Below, one piece after another: positions 1 through 12,500 of a stretch of 64,000 nucleotides of DNA. Source of the stretch: Dirofilaria immitis (taxonomy: Eukaryota > Nematoda > Chromadorea > Rhabditida > Onchocercidae); contig JAKNDB010000105.1 of assembly GCA_024305405.1 (NCBI GenBank), forward strand, positions 2,170,001 to 2,234,000. The letters are read 5' to 3'. Both the position numbers and the translations under genes were made by a program. The notes under the pieces were generated by a model, which was not told where the DNA came from, ran no database searches, and saw only the letters and a program-made list of their open reading frames with translations. Positions within the stretch are counted from its first letter, which is position 1, and every line of letters begins with the position of its first letter.

Positions 1-1403
1 ATATTTCAGTCATCCGCATAACTGTGTGATAAATCATAACTAAATAAAATAACGGGAAAAAATGAGTTCGAGTTATGACTAGCATAAAGTTATAATAAAA
101 AGGTGAGATAAACAATAATTCCCGCATCAAAAGCAGCATTTGTCAATACTTTCAGATCGATGGATGATAATAAATGATGGAAAATATAAAATTTCATATA
201 TGTTCACTTCTTTTCTCTTCCTTTCTTATTATCTCTTATGTTTTCCGGGCAAAAGTAATTTAATATCATTGTTAACTATAATGAAATAATTGCAATAATT
301 TAACTTTAAAATTTCTAAATTTGAATAAAGAAGCCTTTCCTAAATACTTGAATGATCATCCAAATAGCATGTATTCGTCTTACAATAACAAAATCTTTTT
401 AAATTAATTTTGAAAATTTGAAATACGATAAATTTCTCAATTCGTTAAGTTTTTGGGACTTCTTAAACAATATAAATAAAATGAGAGAGAAAGAAGCTAT
501 TATATATTCATCTTTACAGGAGTAAATTCATAAAATATGCTAAGATATAAGAGTAACCAATGATTATTGCAAAAGGAAGTGTGGGTAGACAAAGAACAGT
601 TGAATAGTATGGTACCTACAATGGAGGGAAAATAGAGAAGATGACTAAACAAGCATTGCAGTATAAGCTAACCGGACGAGGGTGACACCATATTGACTAA
701 TGATATCAATATCATAGTCTTCTGCATCATTTATCGCGCGATCCTACTGACCCTTTTCTTTTCAAATAATTCCTCATTCCTTTCTTGCCATCAAGTGACA
801 TACACTGTCAATCTTAAGGATGATCAAATGCAATAATTTTTATATCGTCTAGAGTACTTTAATGAATGAAAAGTTACAAAAAAAGCAAAATTTTTATTTC
901 TATAGCAATATATTTGAAGTACTATGTATAACAAATATCATCACGTTTGGAAGATCCAATTTATTTAGAAAAAGATGAAGGTGCAACTGCCAAGTTTCGG
1001 AATAAAAACAAAATTATCTGATTTGATAGTTTACAAGCTTCTTCGAAATTGGTGCCAAACTTGTTACATAGCAATATATTTAGGGGATTCATCGTTTATA
1101 ATGGAAATTCCACAATGCTGAAAAAAATTAACGAATAAATATCCGAAAAAATATAATAAAAACTTGCTGATTAATTAGAAAACAATGCCTCACGTCGCGC
1201 CACTTTTACCATGGCATGGAAAATCTAGAAAAGTAATGATTGCAGGAAACATAAAGGGATATAGCTGCAAGAATTCGAACTTAATGATGGAATTGAGAGG
1301 ATATGAGAAACTAATATATTAAAAGTTGATATAAGAAAAACGTTAAATTAATTTCTTTATTGTACTTAAAGTCAAAATACAGTAAAGAAATCAATTTATA
1401 CCA
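1..1403. other. Intergenic, no gene seen
   Basis: A+T-rich sequence downstream of the aldehyde dehydrogenase gene. I see no exon with conserved-looking coding sequence on either strand, no RNA gene and no long repeat. The part next to 1404 probably holds the 3' UTR of the minus-strand dehydrogenase gene. Confidence 0.5.
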
Positions 1404-4400
1404 CTATACCTGTAATACAACGCCAGAAACTACACCAGCAAGAAGGAATAAAATACGAATAAGCCAATTTGGGAGTGAACTAGGTAATGGACGTCTTCGT
1501 TCCATTATTAATTTCAGATGCCTGAATTTTCTGTCGGTAAATGGCGGATATCGCATGCTAAAATTATATTTTAAAATATAATTAACAACTAGTCGCTACA
1601 AGTTTAAAATTGTTACCAAAACAAGCAATAAAAATTATAGCAAAAATATGGAAGTCTCTTCAAGACTATCTTAATCCTGAAATTTTTACGAAAATTTTAG
1701 AACATCATATTGTTACAGATAAGGAAAAAATTTATTGCGGAAAAGGAATTCATAAAACTCAACTTGCAAAACTTACGTAAAAAAGCGTCACCAAAAAACC
1801 TCTTATTAATAGTGCTTTAAGATTACTGAATGTGTCAAAACCAAATTTTCCACGATATTTGCCCATACCGCTTTGGCCTACACCGCCAAATGGAAGTGTA
1901 TCAACTATAAATACATGAACAGGAAAAAAAGTTCAAATAAACTTCATGAATGAATAAAACACAAAAACCTACAAAAACCTTCTTATCTTCGAGTATACCG
2001 ATCGCGCGTTAGTAAAACTTACTAAGAAACTGAAACATAACATCATTCACTGTCACGGAACCACTTGATGTTTCAGCGTATAGTTGCCGCACTTTCCTTT
2101 CAGATCTAGTAAAAGATAGATTGCAAGTGGTTTTTCTTTTGATCGAATAAAGCTGATTGCTTCATCGAAACTATTGGTAGTAATAATCGGCAAAATAGGT
2201 CCAAATATCTAAATGTATTCCTATCAGAAATTTATCAATAAGTACATGGATTAATCTAATAATACTGAAATAAAAACTCTTAAAAAGCTTACTTCATCTT
2301 TCATAAGTGCATCATCCGCGGAAACAGAAATTATGATTGGAGGAATAAATAAGTCATTACGATTGAGCTCGCCACCTTTGTACAAAATTTGTCCTTTGCT
2401 TCGTGAAAGCAAACCGCATAATCTACTGAAAAATAAATGAATAGTAAAAATAATAGCAAAAAGCAAGAACTGTAGCAAAAATATACAGAGCAAAATCGAC
2501 AAAATTTTTCGTGAAGATTCTGCAAAAGTTTGAAGCAAGGATGGTTTCAATCACGCACTCAAAGTGCTTCTCACTGATTATTCGGTTGTAATCTTCGCTT
2601 TTTCAGGCTCTGAACTGTAAAATTCTTTCAGTCGTTGAATGAATTCATTTACTAATACTGTTTTTAATGTTTCCGTAACGAGGACATAATCCGGTGCAAT
2701 ACAGGTTTGTCCACAATTGGTCCATTTTCCCCAGACAATACGTCGAGAGCTAATTTCCAAATCTATATCACTTTCCACAATTACTGGGCTAAAAAGACAA
2801 AAATATGATTTGGTGCTAAAAGCATGTGAATGTGCCCGCGTTTCACAATTCAGAATAATACAAACTACCAGAAATAAAAATAAGCGGAAGCAAAGTATTC
2901 CAATTACAATTACCCCAAGAAAATTAAAAACTTATTCAATATTCTTCCAACTTTCTGAGAGAAATCTATTATGATATCTACATTTTTTTATAAACTTCAC
3001 CGTAGTTTAAATATCTGTTAGAAATGAGACAGAAGATTATTCTTCCAAATCAAGATTCATTAAGAAAAGATATAAAAGCTTAATGCAGAACCTATTTTTA
3101 CTCGAAAAAGTTTTTTCTTTAAATAATTTTTACTTCTAAAGTTATAATTTAAAAGCAAAAATATCTATTCTACTTATCTTTGAACTGACACTTCTAAGAA
3201 AAAAATATTTGTGCAAATAAATTGCTTTTCGTCATAAAATTAATGTGAGAGAGTTGGAAATCATAGAGAAAAGTACAGAGGATAAGGGAATTTTATCTGA
3301 ATCAGTCGAACGGATGCTGAATCATCGATCAGCCCTGCAAGAAATCATTTCAATTCTCTATCTATCAATAAATTTTCCAAGTATGAAGTAAAATGAACCT
3401 CTTTCCACCTAGTTCAAGTGTGACTGGTGTAAGGTGCTGCGCGGCCGCTGTCATAATCACTTTAGCAATAAGCGAATTTCCTGTATATAAGATATGATCA
3501 AACTTCTCCTTTAAAAGATCTGTGGTTTGAACAATGCCACCATTCACAACTGCCAAAAACTGCTGCAATTTTCTGCATTTAAATATAGAATTCTAGAATT
3601 CAGGAAAAATATTATTGCACTAATATTTCATATTCATCAAATCATTATTCCTTATTTATTTTATTATATCCAAGAATCTTTCGGAATTTAAAATACTCAC
3701 CGGATCAAAAAATGTGAAAAAGATCGTGCAAAGCTGCTGAAGTAAAAGATGCATATTCGGATGGTTTCACTACAACCGTATTACCTAAACTTGTGTAAAT
3801 AAATAAATAAAATATCGCCAAAAATGGTGCTATAAATTTTGAAAATAAAGTGACATTACACATTTTTAAACGAAAAGGTAATTAGGGATATGTTATACGC
3901 AAGGAGATCACTGGATCAAATAAAGCTTCTCTTCTAATCTGTTCATATTCAAAACAGAGGAAATAATTATTTTCCAAAAAGACAAAATAATGCTCTTCAA
4001 GCTCTACGTAAACTTACGGTAATGTCCAAGTTAATTATTCAATAACTGACCGGCAGCTACTGCTGCAACTAGAGGTAATAAAACAAGAGATAGCGGATAG
4101 TTCCATGGAGCAATGATAAGAACCACACCCAAAGGTTCCTTCACGATAGCTACCGTGTCCAGGAGTGAGACGAGTGTTTTTTAACCTGAAAGTTTTACAA
4201 TGCTCCAAATATTGAAATGACAAAGGAAAAAGCTGCGCTTTTTCGACATTGCATCATCTGCATATTTGAAAATAATAACTTACTGGTTCAGGCGAACTCC
4301 ACTGTTCTAAATTATCGAGCATATAATCGATTTCGACGAGTACGGCACTCAATTCTAGGCTGTGTGTTAATTTTGGGGACTGGAAAAGGCTGGCTAAATC

Positions 4401-4923
4401 ACAGAATTTATAAATTTGAAGGATAACAGATTAAGTAGTAGCAACAGAACGATGGCATATATTATTCTTGAAATCAGTTTCAACAATTCTATGAATATGC
4501 AAAACAAATTTTCAATCTTTCAACCATGGCACTTATTGGTACTTCAAAATAACCTTGTTTCTTTTTTTCCAGACCAGATTTCGTCATATGCCGATTTATG
4601 ACTGAAATCACCTTATAATTTTACTATCAGTTTATAAAACTCCCCATGCAACAAAGAATAAAAAAAACAAATAGATATTATGAGGAAAATTCGAGAATTT
4701 GAAAAAAATAGTTTACAGAATTTTTCATTTAAACGAACTACAGAATTTTGATGGATTATATCATATTTTAAAGGCTCACACGTCTAAGGTCATTGTACAC
4801 AGCTTTGGTGAGAACATCAGTTTCTTCAGTTAGAAGTCGCTTAAGCTTTAGAAGTTGTTTTCGACGGTGTTCCAATTTAGCAGTAATTCCTGTAGAATAA
4901 TACGCCCTCTGCTCTTCTATTAA
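1404..4923 (-). CDS. ALDH3-family fatty aldehyde dehydrogenase, C-terminally anchored (5' end missing)
   Basis: NAD(P)+-dependent oxidation of (fatty) aldehydes to acids, probably on the ER membrane like human ALDH3A2. About ten exons, approximately 4780-4923, 4280-4393, 4050-4195, 3703-3790, 3399-3555, 2559-2788, 2293-2426, 2040-2208, 1777-1905 and 1404-1560. Visible family motifs, in order: [34 protein letters not shown] with the general-base Glu, [11 protein letters not shown] with the catalytic Cys, IFGPILPI and [13 protein letters not shown]. The C-terminus ends in a hydrophobic stretch ([17 protein letters not shown]) before TAG at 1404-1406, matching the tail anchor of ALDH3A2. The exon at 4780-4923 already lies in the N-terminal helical region; no start codon was found upstream. 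C. elegans alh-4/alh-5 are the likely relatives. The frame breaks at 4177-4182, 3707-3712, 2599-2603 and 2111-2114, although homology continues across each break, so I read these as sequence errors. Confidence 0.9.
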
Positions 4924-7000
4924 CTATAATAATAAAAATATATTAAAAAGAGATCGAAAAAACAAAGGAATCTTAAAAATAACCTAACAAGGGAAGAATA
5001 TCATTAGATAACATTATAAAAGCAAATTTATAGATGAATTACTTGGTGATAGGGAGCATCGTACTGAGTTATCACTGCCATCGACTGATATTTCATTCAT
5101 CGATCTCAGAAGTTAGGACTGAAGAATTCGGATTGACTGACAATAACAGGGTCTCTTCCTTCTTTTCTTTACCATACAAACTTTTTGCCCTTCGAATAAA
5201 AAGAGGCGTATATGAGAAGAGATTCGCAGTGTGAAAATCAAATTACGATAACTGAAAAGATTAGAGGAATGAAAGAGGCATCTAGGACTGCATACATTTT
5301 GTTTGACATATGTTTCAAAGAAGAAATATTAGTTTAAAGAACAAAGATAACGCGTAATATGCAAAAACCAAAAACCCTTGCACGTTTCACTCCCCATTAA
5401 GAATGTCTTTTCTTTTTTTTGTTTGTTATCCCTTGCACGTTTCGCTCCCCATTAAGAATAAGATAATGTGAATCTGAAGGCAGTTTTCTCGAAAGATTAC
5501 GCGTTAGTACTTAGAAGACGGAGGTCAGTCAACATGAACGTGAAGGGGTGATGCTCGCAGTGAAAAAATAACAGACTGACGACGCATTGCAAAAGTGTCG
5601 ACACTATGATTGGTCGCATTTTCACTGTATCGATTATTCACTTAAGCTTTAATCCCTAGATATGATCACTTCTTCTAGAATAAAATTTGTAAATAAAAGA
5701 AAAACAATAATCACCAATTTGAAGAAATGCTTAGAATTTCACGTCTGTAAGAAGTAAACTATAAATGATGAAGTTAGGCATGTTCTTCGGAAATAATAGT
5801 ATTGGATTGTATACATGATATTTTGTTGTAAGGTTAATATTCTTTTCATTTTTTCCTCTATATTATTGATGTTATCTATGAAGACATCACAAATATGATA
5901 GTTTTTAATCTCAAAACATTAAAGAAGAATATTAAATCTTAAAGTATTCAATCCAATACAAATCTGAACATGAATATTTTGTAGTGCCAAAAGTTATAAA
6001 CGATTGAAATAAGGCTATCATCAAACCTTCTAAGAAAAACATTCAAAAAATCGATACGGCCATCAACATATCTCTTTAATTATTTAGAATATTTTATAAA
6101 ACACATCGACGTAAAGCCTTATTGCTTAATTTCAATAATGACAAATTTTGCTTAAGAGCTCGGAAATTATGCATCACTGACCGGTTAATTGAGGAAAAGT
6201 AATAGTAATAGAAAGAATAATGATGATCCTCGAATTTTCTCGTGTTGTCCAGATAGTTCTATGATGGACAAAGAATATGATTGCATTTGATAAAGTTCTT
6301 CATATTGTAATGATCTGTTTTGAGGAGGAAGAGAAATGAAGAAAATTAGTATACTTTTGGGCTACTGAGATATGTTCAATGCACTACTACTCATGCAACT
6401 GATTGAAATGCAGAGGGAAATCATTCTCAAAAGTGTTCATATTTGTAAAGCATATCTCGATACATATGAAATCTGAAGTATATAGATATATTAGACTTCA
6501 CACGCTTATCTTGTTTATTCATCTTCGCTACCACGAAAATGATCGAAAAATTGAAGAAATTGGATGCAGCTACGGCCATATCTCAAATCAATAAAACCAT
6601 GCACCATGTCGGATGTTGAAATTCTTAAACATAATATTAAGCGAGCAGCAAGACCACATTAAATTTTTCAAAAAAATACTGAGCAAATCCAGATATATGA
6701 GATTTTTTAGGATAAAACAGCATTAATCATTTGCCATACGTGACTGATTCAAATTAGGAAAAAATCGCATGCAGCAGTATTCATGTTAAGAAAAAAAAAT
6801 TCATTTAGTGTTTTTAGAATCTGAGGAGATAGTCCTCTTCTTTATTCATCGTTGTTGATTGGAAGTTGCTAATTGGGATGGTTTTTGTTATCAAGTCAGC
6901 TCTCTATTTTTGTTACTCTTAACTCAGCCGATGATGAGTTAATTCGATATCATTCATTACAATACGTAATAAGAATTATTTTAGTCTCTTTACTATGCTT
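4924..7000. other. Intergenic or 5' region of the ALDH gene
   Basis: Expected to contain the missing first exon and promoter of the aldehyde dehydrogenase gene, but I could not identify a start exon. It includes the paired 30-bp repeat described separately. No other gene was recognised on either strand. Confidence 0.4.
5375..5459. repeat. Paired 30-bp direct repeat
   Basis: Two copies of a 30-bp unit, 5375-5404 and 5430-5459, beginning CCCTTGCACG and ending CATTAAGAAT, differ at one position (A/G). They are separated by 25 bp containing a T-rich run. No protein-coding content; function unknown. Confidence 0.85.
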
Positions 7001-7009
7001 ACCAAATTA

Positions 7010-8302
7010 AAAATCTTTTTCTCCATCGGTTATCTGTGTGAATTTCTTTTCCTCTTCCTTCTTGTTATACTCAACCATGTTCTGTTAGCTGATTCCAGAG
7101 CTTCAATATATAGTTCGAGGACGTATTCTTTCCTTGATAATTCTCTTTCCTGCAACATATTGTCGACATATTTCTTCTTATGGCAACTGTTGATCTGGCT
7201 GCTCCGGTTGGATATTTTATATCTAGAAGTTTCTCCAACTTTCCATTGCCGGTTGTGTGCTTTTAATTACAGCAGCAGACATCCCGGCTCGTGACACCAC
7301 AGAACTTGATTATATAAAGAAAAAAAGCTCCATTACTAAATCAAAAAATTCAGTTTTTCCTTGTCCACTACCACAGTTTTGTTAATTATAATTTCTTCTT
7401 CGGTTAACAATCAAGAATCTCAAACGTCTAATTGGCAAATAGATCACAGAAAGTCGAAGTAATCCAATCTAAGTGATGTCTTTAAAAGCTGTATTTCTAC
7501 GTAATGATTCCTTAATTAAATCAAATTATATTTCTCTCATTATGTTTATAGAAGCGAATCACAGATGAGATATGATTAAAATATTTCAAGGAAGAAATAT
7601 AAGCAAAGAACTACAAAGGAAGGCAAAGCGAAACATTTATTATATCTACTACTTATAACTAACAAAGAAATTTTCATATTTTTATGCTCACTGGCAAATA
7701 GTGCGTGCTGTCCAAGATGAATTGGTTTCGCTCCAATTCTATCAGATGACTCCCGTTTCTCCGATAAACCAGACAATTCTTCAATGCGTTTTTCGTTTCT
7801 CTGTTCATTCATTTTCAGTTTTTCGTAATCCACTCGCAGTTGAATTTTAGCGATTCGTAATTCTTGCAATAATTCAGTGAATTCCTTGTATACTACGATT
7901 TTTTCCTCCGTGTATAATTTTTGCTACGTCACCGCTTGACCTTTTTAACATTCCTATCTATATAAAGCTAATTATATCTTTCGTTTTTCGCCGACAATTC
8001 GTTCGTTGGTGGGAACGGTTAGATCTCTTAGTAATGATGCATCGAGAAATTCAATGAAAAAATGTAAAATATTTGATGCTGTAGAAAATCATCTCAGAAT
8101 AAATTAATGGAGGGACAAGGAACTGAAATATGAACACTGATATAAATGTTTATAAGAAAAAAAAAGAATTTTGGTTCACTGGAGAGCAGCATATACACAA
8201 CACAGTGTAATGAAAAGGAAATCTCTTTCGAGATATAGCAGGATGGACTGCACTGGTAGTCGGTAGGAAGTTTTCGAAGAAGGGTATCCATCTGTGTCAT
8301 TA
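7010..8302 (-). CDS. Unidentified charged/coiled-coil gene, tentative exons
   Basis: No family recognised. Four open stretches on the minus strand look coding. One near 8215-8302 starts MTQMDTLLRKLPTDYQ. One near 7990-8047 reads LLRDLTVPTNERIVGEK. A clear exon at about 7692-7936 has an acceptor GTAG, a donor GTGAGC and a heptad-like, Lys/Glu-rich sequence (containing ELRIAKIQLRVDYEKLK and KRIEELSGLSEKRESSD). A fourth near 7060-7230 contains LQERELSRKEYVLELYIEAL. The central exon is the best supported: about 80 codons without a stop in A+T-rich DNA, strongly charged, typical of a coiled coil. I could not prove that the splice phases join all four, and homopolymer errors nearby are likely. They could belong to one gene ending downstream or to separate fragments. 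Confidence 0.4.
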
Positions 8303-8546
8303 GTGATATACTTATCAGATGAGGAACGATAGTATACTAGTTATTCATTTATGTTGCAAGCAATTAAAGTAATGGCAAGAAGAGGAAAGTCCTGATTGAT
8401 TGATTACTTTATTGGAGGGAGAACAGGAGAGAGAAGAGAAAAAAAAAGCTGGGAAAATCAATAACGAGCGAATGAAACAAAAGTTTTCTATGTTAAAGAG
8501 AAGCTGAAAATTATGGAAATCTTATCACTTCTATAGCAGCTATTGA

Positions 8547-8798
8547 TTGACACGCAGAATGTTATGTAATACATTCACGAATTTGTTAAGGTTTCCGATG
8601 TATCAAGAATGTGAATTTTTAATTGCGGAAGATGTAGAGCAAAACGAATGTTTAAATATTTTAGTATTTCAGTGTGAGACTGATAGGAGATTCGAGTATA
8701 ATATCTTAGATCAAACTATAATTCCAAGAAGAATTATCGAAGAAAATATAAGAAATGCGAAAGATTTGGTTCGTTACATTCTACTCAGAACAATCTAA
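8547..8798 (+). CDS. Possible orphan coding exon or fragment
   Basis: An 80-codon open stretch rich in charged residues, with an in-frame ATG near 8560, closed by TAA at 8796-8798. It is preceded by a possible splice acceptor (CACGCAG). The protein has mixed composition (for example RRIIEENIRNAKDLVRYI) rather than the Lys/Asn/Ile/Phe bias of random A+T-rich frames. I recognise no family and see no partner exon, so it may be a single exon, a relic or chance. Confidence 0.25.
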   Translation: MTRRMLCNTFTNLLRFPMYQECEFLIAEDVEQNECLNILVFQCETDRRFEYNILDQTIIPRRIIEENIRNAKDLVRYILLRTI

Positions 8799-8895
8799 GA
8801 TTTTAGGGTGAACACAAAATCACTTCTTGGAACATAAACAAAGTTTAAGCATATTTAGTGGATGTATTTGAATCATCGTAGCTTTGTCGCTCGTT

Positions 8896-9575
8896 TCAAA
8901 TGTGCACGCCAGGTTCCGCAAATGTTGCCTCAAAATCGACACCTGCACTCATTAACGCAAATACTACTAAACAAAGGATGATAAGGAAGACTATTGCGCC
9001 AATAATTATACATGCTGTTGTGGGTGAACCTTCTAAAGAACAGCAGTAGCACCTGAAAGCAATCATTTATAGGAATTCACTTTACCAAAAATTTCTAATG
9101 TAAACTTGATGATTTATAGAAAATAATACAAGTTATAATAATGAATAATAAGGGAATCACTGAATGTTACTTCTCATTAATTGTAACTTTAGATAGACAG
9201 AACAAACTGTTTATTGCTAAATATCTTCCAGAATTCTCTGTTCTAGATTCTGCATATTAGAATGGATATCACTTACTCATCCTCTCTGAGACCAGCTTTG
9301 ATCATTTTTCTAGCACGTCGTTTCATTCGTTCCTTTCTAGTTAAGTTCTTTTTATCGGTACCATACATCGATATGTCGTACATCGATACATTGCCACCCA
9401 CATCTCCCATCGTCTGTAGGTAGCATATATAACCTATATTCTCGGCATGACTGTTTCATTTTCATATTCTTGTATTTATGACTCCTCTGAAAGCTATCCA
9501 AGATATTTCAATTTAAAAAGAGATTAACAATAAGTAACATGTCTCATCACAAAACTTGCTTACCGTATCTCCCAT
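8896..9575 (-). CDS. Small single-pass membrane protein, complete three-exon gene
   Basis: A compact gene whose splice sites and phases all agree: exon 1 at 9564-9575 (only 12 coding bases, MGDT), exon 2 at 9277-9413, exon 3 at 8896-9052 with stop TGA at 8896-8898. The product is about 101 residues. It has a soluble N-terminus with MGDVGGNVSMYDISMYG, then a strongly basic segment (RKERMKRRARKMIKAG), a Cys cluster (CYCC) suited to palmitoylation, one long hydrophobic helix (ACIIIGAIVFLIILCLVVF) and a short acidic tail. Basic residues before the helix predict the N-terminus in the cytosol. A second in-frame Met opens exon 2, so a shorter product is possible. I do not recognise the family. Unlike the larger genes here, its frame is unbroken. 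Confidence 0.75.
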
Positions 9576-12500
9576 CACAGAACTGAAAAAGAATAAATTA
9601 ATTAGCAATTCGCAAAATTGATTTCATTTAGATTTTAATATTGCACAGCCATTGCATGTCTTTCCCCAATAGTTTTTAAAACGATAATTTTTCAAATGAA
9701 TTGTCAACCGAGAGATGCAAAAGATAGAAAAGCAAGAGAAAAGGAAAAAAACGAAATGCTCGTTTTATTTGAATACTTCCATTATAGTACTTAAGAGTAA
9801 TGATTTTTATTAAAATTTAAAAACTTTTAAGCTTATGCGACCGAAAAAACACTTATTCAAAATTAATGATTATGGCATAGCCATGACAAAAATGGAATTC
9901 AGAACCCCAATTTTTCCATCACACGTTTTGAAAATTTTCAACTGTTTTGTCGAATTTAATTCTTAAATTTTAGATAAAAAATATATCACTGACGTCATTA
10001 TTTCACTTGATAAATGATTGTGTTTTCTTCTTTATTATTAAATCTGAAATTTTTATAAAATTGGAGCACAGAGAACCAAATTCGTAGCTAAGATTCTATA
10101 TTTCGAAAAACACAAATTCATAAATGGTTGCTTACGAGGTCAAGACTGTACTCAAATTTGTGCGATTAAGGAAAAATTATCCAATCGAGCAATAACGCTT
10201 CTTTTATATTACAAATGAGAGCACCGTCATGGAAATTTATAATTAAGTTTTTGAAATTCTGTTCCAACAAATGAATATGCAAATTACAAGGTAAAAAGAA
10301 ATTTCGAATTAGAACCCTAGTTTCCCATATTTTTTATTTTTCAAGAAGGACCTGTTTGAATCAATTCAATCAATTTATTTTCATTATTGACTTCAAAGTA
10401 AGGAAACAAAAGTCTTGATTAGGATCATTTAAGATTCAATTTTCTATTTATTTTTACATAAATTATACTAACAGCAATAGACAAGACCGATGATAATGCA
10501 TATTGTCCATTCGTGTGATAAGAAAATGATACAATATAATGATACTAAAAAAGATTAAAAGATTAAAATTGAGTCAATTTATATTTATTGAAAAACAGGA
10601 ACTTGGTTCAAAAAACTTCCACTGAAAATCTGAAGCACTATTACTGGAATTATCGTAAAAGTATTTTTTTCTTATGAAGAAGTGGAAATTATGATAGAGT
10701 ATTAATCGCGTAACGAAATCGGTTACGATGAACTTCATTCACTTAATCATGACGCACAATATAATAGCGAATTTCGAAAGTATAATTAAGATATAAAAAA
10801 ACAGATTTTTAGTAGAAAAAAACAAAAGAGCAGAATTGTTGGGATATCGATTTGAAACGTCGTATCTATTCACAAGAGGATATTTTCTTGGACGATATAC
10901 CTTTTTATAATGAAGACATTGGACATTGCCATAGTTAGCCGAATGATGTAAGAGTGGATAGAAAAAGTTTGCCAATGTTGCTTGCCGAGTAACTAGTCCT
11001 TGTAAATGCTAGCTAGCTACAAGCTCTTTTTAGTATCGATGGTTCTTAATCTTTTGCTGTTTTGCTGTTAGTGATAACTTATCACACTTAGTTATACGAA
11101 GAGTTAGCTATCAGAATAGAGAAAGGAAGTGGGCAGTATTTAAACATGCATAAAGCTTTGATCGTTACAACATCTCAGATAATTAGAATAGATTACAACA
11201 TTTTAAATATCGTCATAGACCTCGTTATAGAAACAAAGGGGACAATAAATAAATCGTTACATTAGATCGTTACACTACTGTAGACATATTATATTTAGTT
11301 ATGTTAGATGACAAGCTATACAAGAAATAGTTTGATTATTGGGATATTATAAATTATTTCGGTTTTCCGGTAGGAATCGCTAGCACCGTTGATGTAATTA
11401 TGTATATTTATAGAAGAAAATGATTAGGCAAAAGACTTTTAGAAAAATTTCGGCTGTAATCGAACTCCTTTATGTTAAATGATATCAGATATTTCTTTTA
11501 ACAGCCATAATGTGCAAATGCCTTTTCAATATGGCTGAAGATATTTGTCATACCTTGATAGTATGCAGCAAAATAATAAAATTTCATGAAAACTTTTGTG
11601 ACATCCATAATAATACAAAAATTATGTAACTAAAATGCGATTAATGAATTAATGTAGTATGATCAATCCCATGCTTAAACAGCTTTCACATTGATGAATA
11701 TGTTACGAAACATTAATCCAGGAATGATATAAGTATAAAGTCTTCAAAAAGTATTTTTGATACACGAATGATATAAGTAGTTCGACTTTCCTAAAAAATA
11801 ACAGAACAATCATAGGCTAAAGAATATTTTTAAACTAGATAGGCTCGCAAAAAGTTATTCACTTGACAAAATTTATTGTATAAATAAATAAATTTTGCAA
11901 AAAATTTCACTTTTAATGCCAATTGATTTCTGATTAAAATGATACATTCGAGTTTCTATGCCTTATTTCACAATTGACTTTTAATTTAAGATCCATAATC
12001 AGAAAATGAGCAAATGAGGAAAAAGAAGTGGATAATTTCTTGCATTAGTCTCTTATATTGATATGTTGGTTAAAAAAGATGAATGATTTGACCAGTTAAA
12101 ATGTGCAGCGATGCTAAAATTTCTTACATTTAAATTAATATTTTTCTTATCAGTACATTCTCTAGAAATGAATTAATGAAGTAAGTTCATATATGAGATT
12201 GTTTCTGCATTAATCTAAAAACTAATATTCGAATCTGTTCAAAATAATCAAATTCGACATCATTTAAAGGAAACACTAGAATTCATCGAACACCAAAAGA
12301 CATTAGCATTATCACAAATCATTTGAGCTTAGAAATAAGTTTTATTCGTTAACTTCCTCACAAACTATTTGATTGTCTAGCAATCAAAATCTCTATCCGA
12401 ATATCAAATTTTAACCTTTAAACAGTTAAATATGCAGTTCTTCAGTCAATAATATTATTTTTTTTACCAAATTGTATTTACGTATCACAGAATGAGTAAC

